Shown here: piece by piece, positions 46,289 to 54,722 of the stretch
Layout: every line of letters starts with the position of its first letter
Position numbering within the stretch: the first letter of the stretch is position 1
Source: Psychrobacillus psychrodurans
GTDB lineage: Bacteria > Bacillota > Bacilli > Bacillales_A > Planococcaceae
Assembly (NCBI GenBank): GCA_900114885.1
Contig: FOUN01000013.1
Span: 28,687 to 92,686, forward strand
Direction of reading: 5' to 3'
DNA length: 64,000 bases
The notes under the pieces: model-generated
Told to the model about the DNA's origin: nothing
Seen by the model: only the letters and a program-made list of their open reading frames with translations
The model's database searches: none
Translations under genes and position numbers: made by a program

Positions 46289-46759
46289 TTGCAAAATACA
46301 TTTCATCATTTAGCTAGGGGAATCTGTATAAAAGATAATAAAGTTCTACTTGCACAAGCGACTGGATATACAAATACATTCTTACCTGGTGGACACATTG
46401 AATTCGGTGAAAGTGCAAAGGATGCTTTAAGTAGAGAGATAGAGGAAGAATTAGGTATAACATCTAGAATAGGTAGACTGCTTGGATTAGTAGAACATAA
46501 ATGGGAGAAAAAAGGTATATTAAATTGTGAAATAAATCAAGTATTTGAGGTCGAAAGCGATGAAATTGTAGCAAATATCAACCCGAAGTCAATTGAATCT
46601 CATCTTAATTTCTTTTGGTGTAATGCCGATGAGTTGAGTATTAAAAACTTACAACCTTATCCGCTTAGTAATCTAATAAAAAAATATATGAACGGAAATA
46701 AGGAAATCTGGTGGGAAAGTACATTAAACGCAGAAATTGATGAATCAAATAGGAGCTAA
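46289..46759 (+). CDS. Nudix hydrolase
   Basis: 156 residues with Nudix box GGHIEFGESAKDALSREIEE followed by ELGIT. I start at TTG 46289, 6 bases after GAGGAGAG; the frame continues upstream to GTG 46232 but with no ribosome binding site there. Last gene of the accessory island. Its late FWCNADEL motif resembles Nudix proteins of the MutT/ADPRP type. Substrate unknown. Confidence 0.85.
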   Translation: MQNTFHHLARGICIKDNKVLLAQATGYTNTFLPGGHIEFGESAKDALSREIEEELGITSRIGRLLGLVEHKWEKKGILNCEINQVFEVESDEIVANINPKSIESHLNFFWCNADELSIKNLQPYPLSNLIKKYMNGNKEIWWESTLNAEIDESNRS

Positions 46760-46887
46760 TATTTCCTTTTTCGTTAAATGTAATAAAAATCAATAAAAGG
46801 GTCCAACTCATGAATTAGGGGCTGTTTTGTGTGATTAATTTATAAATGGTATTTTATTGAATTTATTTTCTAATTACTTGATGCATT

Positions 46888-46931
46888 AAAAAATGAATGT
46901 CTACGTGATATCACGTAGACATTCATTTTTT
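46888..46931. terminator. 44-bp perfect palindrome, bidirectional terminator
   Basis: Both 22-base halves match with no mismatch and no loop: the centre is GAT|ATC and the outer six bases are A6 and T6. Placed between convergent genes, it can end transcripts from both sides. Confidence 0.8.
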
Positions 46932-46946
46932 TAAAAGGTCGATTTT

Positions 46947-47136
46947 GTTGATTGGAGCGGAAGGCGGCGACTCTAGCGGGAATAGCATGCGTTGAAAGCC
47001 CCGTAGGAAAGACATTGGTCGAACTTTATTTGACCAATGTCTTTGCGACGAGTAACCGCAGGAGCATATGTTTTCGCAGTGACGAGGAGATTGAAGCCAT
47101 GCCCGCGGAAAGCGTCCGCCTGGAGCAGAAATCAAC
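46947..47136. repeat. Dispersed palindromic repeat, family A
   Basis: Ends GTTGATTGGAGCGGAAGGCG and, reverse complemented, GTTGATTTCTGCTCCAGGCG form imperfect terminal inverted repeats. The central AAAGACATTGGTC / GACCAATGTCTTT hairpin and the following GCGACGAGTAACCGCAGGAG are the same as in 16032-16202. Confidence 0.85.
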
Positions 47137-47200
47137 GTTTTTAAGATTTCACTAATGAATATGCTTTTATGAAAATAATTCTATTACTCTTTATATTAAT

Positions 47201-49336
47201 TCATCCAAACACAATCTCCAATTGATCTCCGCCGAATATTTCTTCATCGAATCGTGAAGGCTGTCCGTTTTTTAATATTTGGAATGAACCAGCTTGTGTA
47301 GGCATATTCCATTCTGTAAAACGAAAAACATCTTGAAAAATCCAAGGTGTACTATTTACTTCTTGCCATTTAATGTTTGATTCATTAGGAATAATATCAT
47401 TGGAAGTCAATTGTACGTTGTCCTTATGGACAATTGCACATTCTTTCGAAAGTTCCACCGGATTGTTTTGGAACACAACATTTATTTGATCAACTAATTT
47501 CCTATCAAGCTGATTTGTAAGTTGTTCTAACGTTGGAGAACCAGAGGTTTCCAGTTGTATAATATCATTCTCTTGAACAGGATAGGATAGTTTTGCCGGA
47601 CTCCCATTTAGGAATAATCTTGCTGAAAGTGTCGGGATAAAATGGTTTTTATTATTTATCGTAACTGTATAAGGTTGAAGCTGAGTCAAGAAATTTTCTT
47701 TATGAATAGCATACATAACTTGTTCTATTGTTTGCGGAGTCTCTACGGTAATTTTGTCATTCTCTTGCAACACAGTGTCTAAAGATACCTTTTGACCATT
47801 TAGTTTAACTGTCGGTTCTACTATATACATAACCCCTTGGAATGTAATAGATTTAATAGTCGCATCGTCCAATAGATCTCGCACTGTGGCAAATCCTTCT
47901 TTACCATCAATTCCCTCTAACAATTCAACTTTATCATTATTTTGAATTAATGATTTTGTATTAGCTTCAATACCATTTAGTTGGATAACAGCTGGTTTTC
48001 CATGCTCTCCTGGAATATGAATGATTTGACCATTCACTTCAACGGTTAAAGCTGCTCCAGGTTTTCCGTAGAGTTTACGAGCAGAAATATTAGCTGCTAG
48101 AAATGCATCGGCAATAGTCATTTCTTTTAGTTCAAATAAACGAACAATTTGATTGTTTACTTGCACGGACATGTATTGAATAGGTGCCCGTTTTGCAGCA
48201 ATAGCAATACCGATAGGGGTTACCAACTCAGGAGTAATTGGGATATGCTCAGCCTTTGTTAAGTTTTGAATCGCATCTATACCACGGACCGCTACCCGAT
48301 TGGCAGGTAAATTTAGCTTCTCAGCTAAAATACTTGGAAGGTTTGGTGTCAAGCTTCCTCCACCGACTAGCATAACTGCCTTCGTAGGTTTGCTATTATT
48401 CAGCCGAAGAATTTCACTAGAGATAGAACTAGCTAAAATATCTACTGCAGGCTTAAGCGCCTCAATAACTTCTACTTTCGGGATATCCTGCTGGAAGCCT
48501 AAGATATCTTGAATTTGGATAGTATCCTCCGTATTAATCCTTCTTTTTGCTTCTTCGGCTAATGGGAAGTCTAATAAGTAATGATCACTCAAAGCTTCAG
48601 TAATTTCATCACCAGCTGTTGCTACCATTCCGTAGGCGACTACAGTTCCTAAATCTGTGATAGCAATATCGGAAGTTCCAGCTCCAATATCCACTAATGC
48701 TACGTTTAATCTTCGCATTGAAGGGGGAATCAACACATTAATCGCAGCAATTGGTTCAAGTGTTAATGCTTCCATCTCTAAGTTAGCACGTTTTAATGCC
48801 GAAAGAAGAGATTCTACTACAACACGTGGTAGAAAAGTAGCAATAACTTCTATAGAAGCTTCGTTTCCTTGTTGATCAACTAAACTACCTATTTCTTCCC
48901 CATCTAATCTATAATAGACAACACTGTATCCAACACAATAATAATGATTAGTATGCTTGTCTGTATCATTTTGAATTAAATTGCTTTGTGCTTTTTGCAC
49001 TGCTGATAGCTCAAGCCGATTCATATCATCTTCTGAAAAAATAGGTCTATTTTTAATATCCATTATTACTTCTGCCTGCTCTGTTTTCAGTGCTCTTCCA
49101 GCAGCAGCCACACTAACTTTTTCAAGTTTTCCATGCTTTTGTTCTAGCTTTTCTTTAACGGATTGAATTATCTCAGCCACTTTTAGTACATTATGTATTT
49201 GACCGTCGACCATAGCGCGTTCTTTATGTTCTTCTACTAAAATATCAACTACATGAAAAGAATCCCCATGTTCTTCTAAAATGATGCCTACTACAGATCT
49301 TGTACCAATATCTAATGCAAATAATTTAGATGTCAA
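47201..49336 (-). CDS. FtsA/PilM-like actin-fold ATPase with long C-terminal extension
   Basis: Actin-like ATPase of the FtsA family, 711 residues, much longer than FtsA (about 440). Phosphate 1 loop FALDIGTRSVVG near the start, an SHS2-type insert, NVALVDIGAGTSDIAI for phosphate 2 and AVMLVGGGSLTPNLP for the adenosine loop. After about residue 370 come repeated beta-rich modules with phrases such as VNGQIIHI, LNGQKVSL and LNGSPAKL. TTG 49336 follows AAAGGACG; the longer start at 49360 would swallow this site. Not ftsA itself, because ftsZ is not adjacent. A pilus- or envelope-related role is a guess. Confidence 0.75.
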   Translation of the reverse strand: MTSKLFALDIGTRSVVGIILEEHGDSFHVVDILVEEHKERAMVDGQIHNVLKVAEIIQSVKEKLEQKHGKLEKVSVAAAGRALKTEQAEVIMDIKNRPIFSEDDMNRLELSAVQKAQSNLIQNDTDKHTNHYYCVGYSVVYYRLDGEEIGSLVDQQGNEASIEVIATFLPRVVVESLLSALKRANLEMEALTLEPIAAINVLIPPSMRRLNVALVDIGAGTSDIAITDLGTVVAYGMVATAGDEITEALSDHYLLDFPLAEEAKRRINTEDTIQIQDILGFQQDIPKVEVIEALKPAVDILASSISSEILRLNNSKPTKAVMLVGGGSLTPNLPSILAEKLNLPANRVAVRGIDAIQNLTKAEHIPITPELVTPIGIAIAAKRAPIQYMSVQVNNQIVRLFELKEMTIADAFLAANISARKLYGKPGAALTVEVNGQIIHIPGEHGKPAVIQLNGIEANTKSLIQNNDKVELLEGIDGKEGFATVRDLLDDATIKSITFQGVMYIVEPTVKLNGQKVSLDTVLQENDKITVETPQTIEQVMYAIHKENFLTQLQPYTVTINNKNHFIPTLSARLFLNGSPAKLSYPVQENDIIQLETSGSPTLEQLTNQLDRKLVDQINVVFQNNPVELSKECAIVHKDNVQLTSNDIIPNESNIKWQEVNSTPWIFQDVFRFTEWNMPTQAGSFQILKNGQPSRFDEEIFGGDQLEIVFG

Positions 49337-49501
49337 TTTACCACGTCCTTTTTTAGACAAATACTTTAGCGAGTTGAATCGCTAAAATAAAATGCGTGAC
49401 ATTTTCTCATGCATTGATTATAATATGTCTTATATCTAAAAATGTATCATAATTTTCTGTCGTTATAAAGTACCGATGGAAAGAAGAGAGGAGAATTATC
49501 T

Positions 49502-50587
49502 ATGAGTCATGTAGATTTAGACGCTTTACGCGCACGTGTTGATGAGATTAACGTAGAAATTTTACAGTTAATCAACGAAAGAACTGGTGTTATTCAAGAG
49601 ATTGGTAAAGTAAAAGAAAAACAAGGTGTTAATAGATATGATCCTCTTCGCGAAAGACATATGTTAGACCACTTGAAAGAAAATAACGCTGGACCACTTC
49701 CACAATCAACGGTTGAGCATATTTTTAAAGAAATTTTCAAAACTGCTTTGGAATTACAAGTGGATGACCAAAAGAAAGCCCTTCTTGTTTCTCGTAAAAG
49801 AAAACCAGAAGACACAATAGTTAATATTAATGGGGAACAAATTGGTACAGGAACACCTTCATTTGTATTTGGTCCTTGTTCAGTTGAATCCTATACTCAA
49901 GTAGCAGAGGTAGCAGCAGCTATCCAGTCTAAAGGGTTAAAACTAATTCGAGGTGGAGCATATAAGCCACGTACCTCTCCTTATGATTTCCAAGGACTAG
50001 GATTAGAAGGTCTAAAAATATTGAAGAAAATTTCAAAAGAATTTGGTTTGTCTACAGTTTCTGAGATTGTAACGCCAAGTCACTTAGATGAAGCACTAGA
50101 TTATATTGATGTAGTACAAATAGGTGCTCGGAACATGCAAAACTTTGAATTACTAAAAGCAGTTGGATCTATCAATAAACCAGTCCTTTTAAAACGAGGA
50201 ATGGCTGCTACATTAGATGAATTCATCCATGCAGCAGAGTACATTATGTCGCAGGGGAACGACCAAATTATCCTATGTGAACGTGGTATTCGTACGTATG
50301 AACGAGCAACTCGAAACACATTAGATATTTCAGCTGTCCCAATTCTAAAACAAGAAACACATTTACCGGTATTTGTAGATGTAACGCATTCAACTGGACG
50401 CCGTGATATTCTACTGCCCGCTGCAAAAGCTGCAATTGCAATTGGAGCAGATGGAGTGATGGCAGAAGTACATCCAGATCCAGCTGTAGCGCTATCGGAT
50501 GCTGCACAACAAATGAACTTGCAGCAATTTGATGAATTTTATGATTCTGTACAAAAATTCTTGAAAAATCACGAGATTCATGCCTAG
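49502..50587 (+). CDS. aroA: Bifunctional chorismate mutase / 3-deoxy-7-phosphoheptulonate synthase
   Basis: First enzyme of the shikimate pathway fused to an AroQ-type chorismate mutase. Residues 1-90 are the mutase ([21 protein letters not shown]); from about 110 the KDO8P/DAHP synthase barrel has [21 protein letters not shown] and the [10 protein letters not shown] metal site. 361 residues, as in B. subtilis AroA (also called AroG), where the mutase part mediates feedback by chorismate and prephenate. ATG behind AGAGGAGAA. Located before ccpA, as in B. subtilis. Confidence 0.95.
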   Translation: MSHVDLDALRARVDEINVEILQLINERTGVIQEIGKVKEKQGVNRYDPLRERHMLDHLKENNAGPLPQSTVEHIFKEIFKTALELQVDDQKKALLVSRKRKPEDTIVNINGEQIGTGTPSFVFGPCSVESYTQVAEVAAAIQSKGLKLIRGGAYKPRTSPYDFQGLGLEGLKILKKISKEFGLSTVSEIVTPSHLDEALDYIDVVQIGARNMQNFELLKAVGSINKPVLLKRGMAATLDEFIHAAEYIMSQGNDQIILCERGIRTYERATRNTLDISAVPILKQETHLPVFVDVTHSTGRRDILLPAAKAAIAIGADGVMAEVHPDPAVALSDAAQQMNLQQFDEFYDSVQKFLKNHEIHA

Positions 50588-50604
50588 TTAGTGAAAAAAT
50601 TCAC

Positions 50605-50636
50605 AAAACCGACTCTTATTTTAGGGTCGGTTTTAC
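50605..50636 (+). terminator. Terminator after aroA
   Basis: AAAACCGAC and GTCGGTTTT, 9-bp perfect stem, loop about 12 bases, short T-tail. Confidence 0.8.
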
Positions 50637-50719
50637 TATTTGATTGAAAGTTAGAAGGGTTATCAAGTATTATTGATATATATGTATTTTTAGTATGTAA
50701 AAAAGTGAAGGAGGGATAT

Positions 50720-51721
50720 ATGTTGACTATTACAATTTACGATGTTGCCAGAGAGGCAAACGTATCAATGGCAACTGTTTCACGTGTTGTGAATGGAAAT
50801 CAGAATGTGAAGCCGGCTACACGTCAAAAAGTATTGGCGGTAATTGAACGATTGGATTATCGACCGAATGCTGTTGCACGGGGGTTAGCAAGTAAAAAAA
50901 CAAAAACGGTCGGCGTTATCATTCCAGATATTTCGAATGTATTTTATGCAGAGCTTGTTCGTGGTATAGAAGATATTGCAACAATGTATCGTTACAACAT
51001 CATATTAACCAATTCAGATCAACAAGAAGATAAAGAAGTCCAATTATTATCAACACTACTTAGTAAGCAAGTAGATGGGGTAGTTATGATGAGTGATGAA
51101 ATATCCCCTGAAATGTTACATGAAATGAAAAGAGCAAGCGTTCCTATTGTATTAGCTGGAACAGTGGAAACATCTAATTCGTTTCCTTCTGTAAATATTG
51201 AATATCATGACGCAGCAGTGGATGCAGTTAATCGTTTGATTAAAAATGGTCATACTCGAATTGCATTTGTATCTGGATCCATTGATAGCACGATAACTAG
51301 GCTATACAACTTATCAGGTTATGAAAAAGCGTTAAATGATGCTGGTATCGAAGTTGACGCAGATCTAATTGTTGGAGTCAATAATACATACGACGATGGA
51401 CTTGTTGCTTGGGAGCAGTTACGTGAGTTAAAGGATCCTCCGACAGCCTTTTTTGCTGGTAATGATGAAATTGCTATTGGCTTGATACATGGAGCTCAAG
51501 ATAATGGTTTACGTGTACCAGAAGATATCGAAGTTATAAGCTTTGAAAACTCAAAATTAACAAGAATGGTTAGACCTCAACTAACGAGTGTCGTACTACC
51601 TTTATATGATATTGGAGCAGTTTCTATGAGATTGTTGACTAAACATATGAATAAAGAGAACATTGAAGAAGACACAGTAATTCTTCCATATTGGATTGAA
51701 GAAAGAAAATCAGTTAAGTAA
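50720..51721 (+). CDS. ccpA: Catabolite control protein A (LacI family)
   Basis: Global regulator that binds cre sites with HPr-Ser46-P. 333 residues: helix-turn-helix [20 protein letters not shown] at the N-terminus, hinge [17 protein letters not shown] and a periplasmic-binding-like core. The start is ATG 50720, 5 bases after AAGGAGGG. A cre-like site at 6305-6318 shows a possible target in this window, and acuA/acsA are known CcpA targets in B. subtilis. motP and motS, which follow ccpA there, are missing. Confidence 0.95.
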   Translation: MLTITIYDVAREANVSMATVSRVVNGNQNVKPATRQKVLAVIERLDYRPNAVARGLASKKTKTVGVIIPDISNVFYAELVRGIEDIATMYRYNIILTNSDQQEDKEVQLLSTLLSKQVDGVVMMSDEISPEMLHEMKRASVPIVLAGTVETSNSFPSVNIEYHDAAVDAVNRLIKNGHTRIAFVSGSIDSTITRLYNLSGYEKALNDAGIEVDADLIVGVNNTYDDGLVAWEQLRELKDPPTAFFAGNDEIAIGLIHGAQDNGLRVPEDIEVISFENSKLTRMVRPQLTSVVLPLYDIGAVSMRLLTKHMNKENIEEDTVILPYWIEERKSVK

Positions 51722-51744
51722 TCAAACGTATGAAGCTATATATA

Positions 51745-51785
51745 ATATAGGGTCGTGACAATAGTCACGACCCTATATTTTTTGA
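51745..51785 (+). terminator. Terminator after ccpA
   Basis: 15-bp perfect stem (ATATAGGGTCGTGAC with GTCACGACCCTATAT), AATA loop, then TTTTTT. Confidence 0.92.
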
Positions 51786-52061
51786 AAAAATAAAAAAATG
51801 TCCTGTGAATACTGAGTTCACATAACTTAAGAGAACGAATAGACCTATGATTTTCGTTTCATGAGTAAAATCGAAGAAGGGCGACTGACAGGAAACTGTC
51901 ATAGAATTACCGAAAAAAATTGAGTATTGGTTATGACAATTGTCACAAACAATACTCACAAAAAATTCATTCGGTAATCCTCTAGCAGAATGTCTCTCGA
52001 AAGTCTTTGGAAAGCGATAGAAACAGGTAGACCTTATAACATATGTGCTTTTTTATTTGGC
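51786..52061. other. Dyad-rich gap between ccpA and acuC
   Basis: No gene. ATGTCCTGTGAA and CCTATGATTTTCGTTTCATG match the left flank and end of the family A copy at 1475-1540. Then come TGACAG gaaa CTGTCA (51886-51901) and a nested dyad (51906-51978): outer arms ATTACCGA / TCGGTAAT and an inner 36-bp palindrome centred on TGACAATTGTCA with only two mismatches. It occupies the position of motPS in B. subtilis. Confidence 0.65.
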
Positions 52062-53234
52062 TTAATGGTGTTTTGTAAATGATTGCTGATTCCGCAACTG
52101 GTAAAGTGCTTTATCAAGCATCTGTTTATTCTTTTCTGTAATTTCTACTTTACGGGGAATAGGTTCGTAAAGTGGCTCCGGGTCTAACCAAGTAGGGATG
52201 AGTGGGATAGGTGACTCTATAGACCATTTATCTAACCAGTTCTTTGGTAACTCACCTACTGGAAGTTGAATGTCATTCATCACCATCCATACATAGGACC
52301 ATGCACGCGGTACTACTCTCCATATATCATAACCCCCACCACCAACTGCAATCCACTTACCATCGCAAAATTCATGGGCAAGCTCATGAGCTAGTTTCGG
52401 AATCTCTTGATAGATTTTCATCGTACCATATAGATGGGTAAGTGGATCAAAATAATGGGCATCAGCACCATTTTGGCTTAGAATAACATCAGGTTTAAAG
52501 GCTTCCACAATTTCTCGAAAGCTTGTCCGATAAATTTCTAAGAAGGAATCATCTTCCGTAAAAGCATCTATTGGAAAATTAAAGGAGGTACCATAACCTT
52601 CTCCAGATCCTCTTTCGGTTATATTCCCAGTACCTGGGAATAAATATCTTCCTGTTTCATGAATAGAAATGGTACACACATTAGGATCATCGTAAAAACT
52701 CCATTGAACTCCATCGCCGTGGTGGGCATCTGTATCTATGTAAAGTACACGTGCATTATACTTTTCTTGCATATACTTAATAGCAACAGAGCTATCATTA
52801 TATACACAAAAACCAGATGCACGTCCTCTGAAACCGTGATGAAGACCGCCACCTAAATTCACTGCATGAGAAGATTTCCCTTCCATCACATAGTCAACTG
52901 CGGTCAAAGTGCCTCCGACTAGAGTTGCACTTGCTTCATGCATATCTGGAAAGATAGGGGTATCCTCCGTGCCAATACCATAACTTTCATATTTAGTGCT
53001 ATCTGCGTTTTCCTTGCTCGCTTCTTTTACTATCTTAATATAGTTTGCATCATGTACGAGAAGTAGTTCCTCGTCTGTAGCCATCCTAGGAGGGACTATT
53101 TCAGATAAAGATAAAGCATTAATTTCTTTTAGTAGATCAACAGTTAATGTTAATCTTTTTTGATTGAATGGATGAGTATCCGAAAACTTGTAGCCTAGCT
53201 GGTCCTCGGAAAAGACAAATACAGCATTTTTCAT
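52062..53234 (-). CDS. acuC: Acetoin utilization protein AcuC, class I/II-type protein deacetylase
   Basis: Zinc-dependent deacetylase of the histone deacetylase family; in B. subtilis it removes the acetyl group from acetyl-CoA synthetase. 390 residues with YIDTDAHHGDGVQW (metal and charge-relay residues), GGGLHHGFRG and ALVGGGGYD-like VGGGGYDIW. The start ATG overlaps the acuB stop by 4 bases; the open frame reads further upstream but only inside acuB. Together with AcuA it makes a reversible switch for AcsA. Confidence 0.93.
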   Translation of the reverse strand: MKNAVFVFSEDQLGYKFSDTHPFNQKRLTLTVDLLKEINALSLSEIVPPRMATDEELLLVHDANYIKIVKEASKENADSTKYESYGIGTEDTPIFPDMHEASATLVGGTLTAVDYVMEGKSSHAVNLGGGLHHGFRGRASGFCVYNDSSVAIKYMQEKYNARVLYIDTDAHHGDGVQWSFYDDPNVCTISIHETGRYLFPGTGNITERGSGEGYGTSFNFPIDAFTEDDSFLEIYRTSFREIVEAFKPDVILSQNGADAHYFDPLTHLYGTMKIYQEIPKLAHELAHEFCDGKWIAVGGGGYDIWRVVPRAWSYVWMVMNDIQLPVGELPKNWLDKWSIESPIPLIPTWLDPEPLYEPIPRKVEITEKNKQMLDKALYQLRNQQSFTKHH

Positions 53235-53878
53235 AGCCCTAGTCCCGGATGATTTGGCCATAGAACCTCGTATCCCTCGTCTCGAATAGCTTCAATAAGT
53301 ACAAGAGGGTTTATAGTCTTTACACGGAGCACTAAGATTTTATAATCACTTTTATCTTTATCAGGATAAACTAACACACTTAACACATTAACTTTTTGAT
53401 CGTGAAAAACTTTTGAAACGCCGAATAGAACTCCAGGCTTGTTAGGAACACGAATTTCAATTTGAGATCCTGGCTGATGAACACCTGTTAGTTCGATAAA
53501 TTTGTAGAGCAAATCGGATTCGGTGATCATTCCTACAAGTTTTCCATGTGATACTATTGGTAAACAACCAATTCGATTATCATAAAATATACTGGCTGTT
53601 TCCTCTACAAAATCTAGAGGATGACCCGTTATCGGATTTTTGGTCATAATTTCTTCTAATTTTCTATTATATATTTCTGGATCTGATACATTTTGTAGTG
53701 TAGAAGGAGTTGCTTCTTTTAAATCTCGATCTGTCACGACTCCAAGTACTTGTCGTTTGTCATTAATAATTGGTAAATGACGTATTTTTTTCTCTTTGAG
53801 TAATTGTAATGCATCATTTATCGTGTGTCCTGGTGTTAAACTGGGGACGGATGTATTCATAATTTGTTCAACTAGCAT
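53231..53878 (-). CDS. acuB: AcuB, CBS-ACT domain protein
   Basis: 215 residues: two CBS motifs (MNTSVPSLTPGHTINDALQL and IMTKNPITGHPLDFVEETAS) and a C-terminal ACT-like part (IEIRVPNKPGVLFGVSKVF). CBS pairs bind adenosine nucleotides, so AcuB may sense energy charge for the AcuA/AcuC switch. ATG behind AAAAGGAGTT. Middle gene of the acuABC operon. The exact biochemical role is unproven. Confidence 0.92.
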   Translation of the reverse strand: MLVEQIMNTSVPSLTPGHTINDALQLLKEKKIRHLPIINDKRQVLGVVTDRDLKEATPSTLQNVSDPEIYNRKLEEIMTKNPITGHPLDFVEETASIFYDNRIGCLPIVSHGKLVGMITESDLLYKFIELTGVHQPGSQIEIRVPNKPGVLFGVSKVFHDQKVNVLSVLVYPDKDKSDYKILVLRVKTINPLVLIEAIRDEGYEVLWPNHPGLGL

Positions 53879-53916
53879 GTTAAATTAACTCCTTTTGTTA
53901 GAAAGTTAGTCATTGA

Positions 53917-54549
53917 TTAATACATAAAGCGATTCATAAAACGTAATTGGTCAAATTGCTGGATGGATTCAGTGTCTACTCTGCTACCAATCTTGGCCAT
54001 TAAACAATTGGCAGGGTGGGAGCTAATCTCAGGATCGTCTGTTGCAAAATACTCAAGTCCACCTGCTTGCATCATCTTTTCCATGACTTTTCTGTATTCC
54101 CAAACGTTTAAACCGGTGCCTTTTAAATCCCAGTGCCAGTAATACTCTGTCGTAATCGTAATATAATCTTCCATTGCATTATCCATCATCGATACACGGA
54201 GGAGTGTTTTTCCAACTCCAGTGCCCCTGAATTTTGGTATTACCTCTATTGCGCCTAACTCTATCAAATTTTCCATATTCCCTTGCGACCATCTCTCTAA
54301 AGGGTCTGGGTGCAAGTATGTACAATACCCTACAATTGTCTCTTGATCTCGCACAATAATTATTCTGCCTTCAGGCAACTTAGCAATTTCAATAATTGCT
54401 TTATGCTGCTGTGAGGGTGCACGAAAAGCAACTAAATCCTCGTGGAATTGTAACCTGGCAATTTCCTCGGAAGGAATAGGACCTTCAATAACGACAGTGC
54501 CATGTATTGTTTCTTTTTGCACTGCATTATACGTCTTAGAATGAATCAC
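53917..54549 (-). CDS. acuA: Protein acetyltransferase AcuA (GNAT)
   Basis: Acetylates and inactivates acetyl-CoA synthetase. 210 residues, GNAT motif A in GAIEVIPKFRGTGVGKTLLR, GTG start behind AAGGTGGTG. Divergent from acsA, its target, as in B. subtilis. The 164-bp gap between them must hold both promoters and probably CcpA control. Confidence 0.93.
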   Translation of the reverse strand: MIHSKTYNAVQKETIHGTVVIEGPIPSEEIARLQFHEDLVAFRAPSQQHKAIIEIAKLPEGRIIIVRDQETIVGYCTYLHPDPLERWSQGNMENLIELGAIEVIPKFRGTGVGKTLLRVSMMDNAMEDYITITTEYYWHWDLKGTGLNVWEYRKVMEKMMQAGGLEYFATDDPEISSHPANCLMAKIGSRVDTESIQQFDQLRFMNRFMY

Positions 54550-54608
54550 GGATGCACCACCTTATAACATAATTGTAATTGTATTTATTATACATGATTT
54601 TAATTAGA

Positions 54609-54622
54609 GAAAGCGATTAGCT
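54609..54622. promoter_or_regulatory. Weak cre-like site in the acuA-acsA divergent region
   Basis: AGAAAGCGATTAGC keeps the central CG and flanking A/T pattern of cre but misses about three consensus positions. acuA and acsA are CcpA targets in B. subtilis, which is the main reason to list it. Confidence 0.3.
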
Positions 54623-54722
54623 CTATTATTTTAGTTAAACATTCTAAAGAGTAAAAATATTAGCAAAAATGCGAAAAAGTATTGTAGAATGAAATAGTAT
54701 AGTTATAGAAAGGGTGAATAGG

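Larger units (their letters stand above)
46760..47200. other. Convergent intergenic region, palindrome plus repeat
   Basis: No gene. It contains a 44-bp perfect palindrome (46888-46931) and a family A repeat (46947-47136) lying between the convergent Nudix and FtsA-like genes. Confidence 0.6.
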
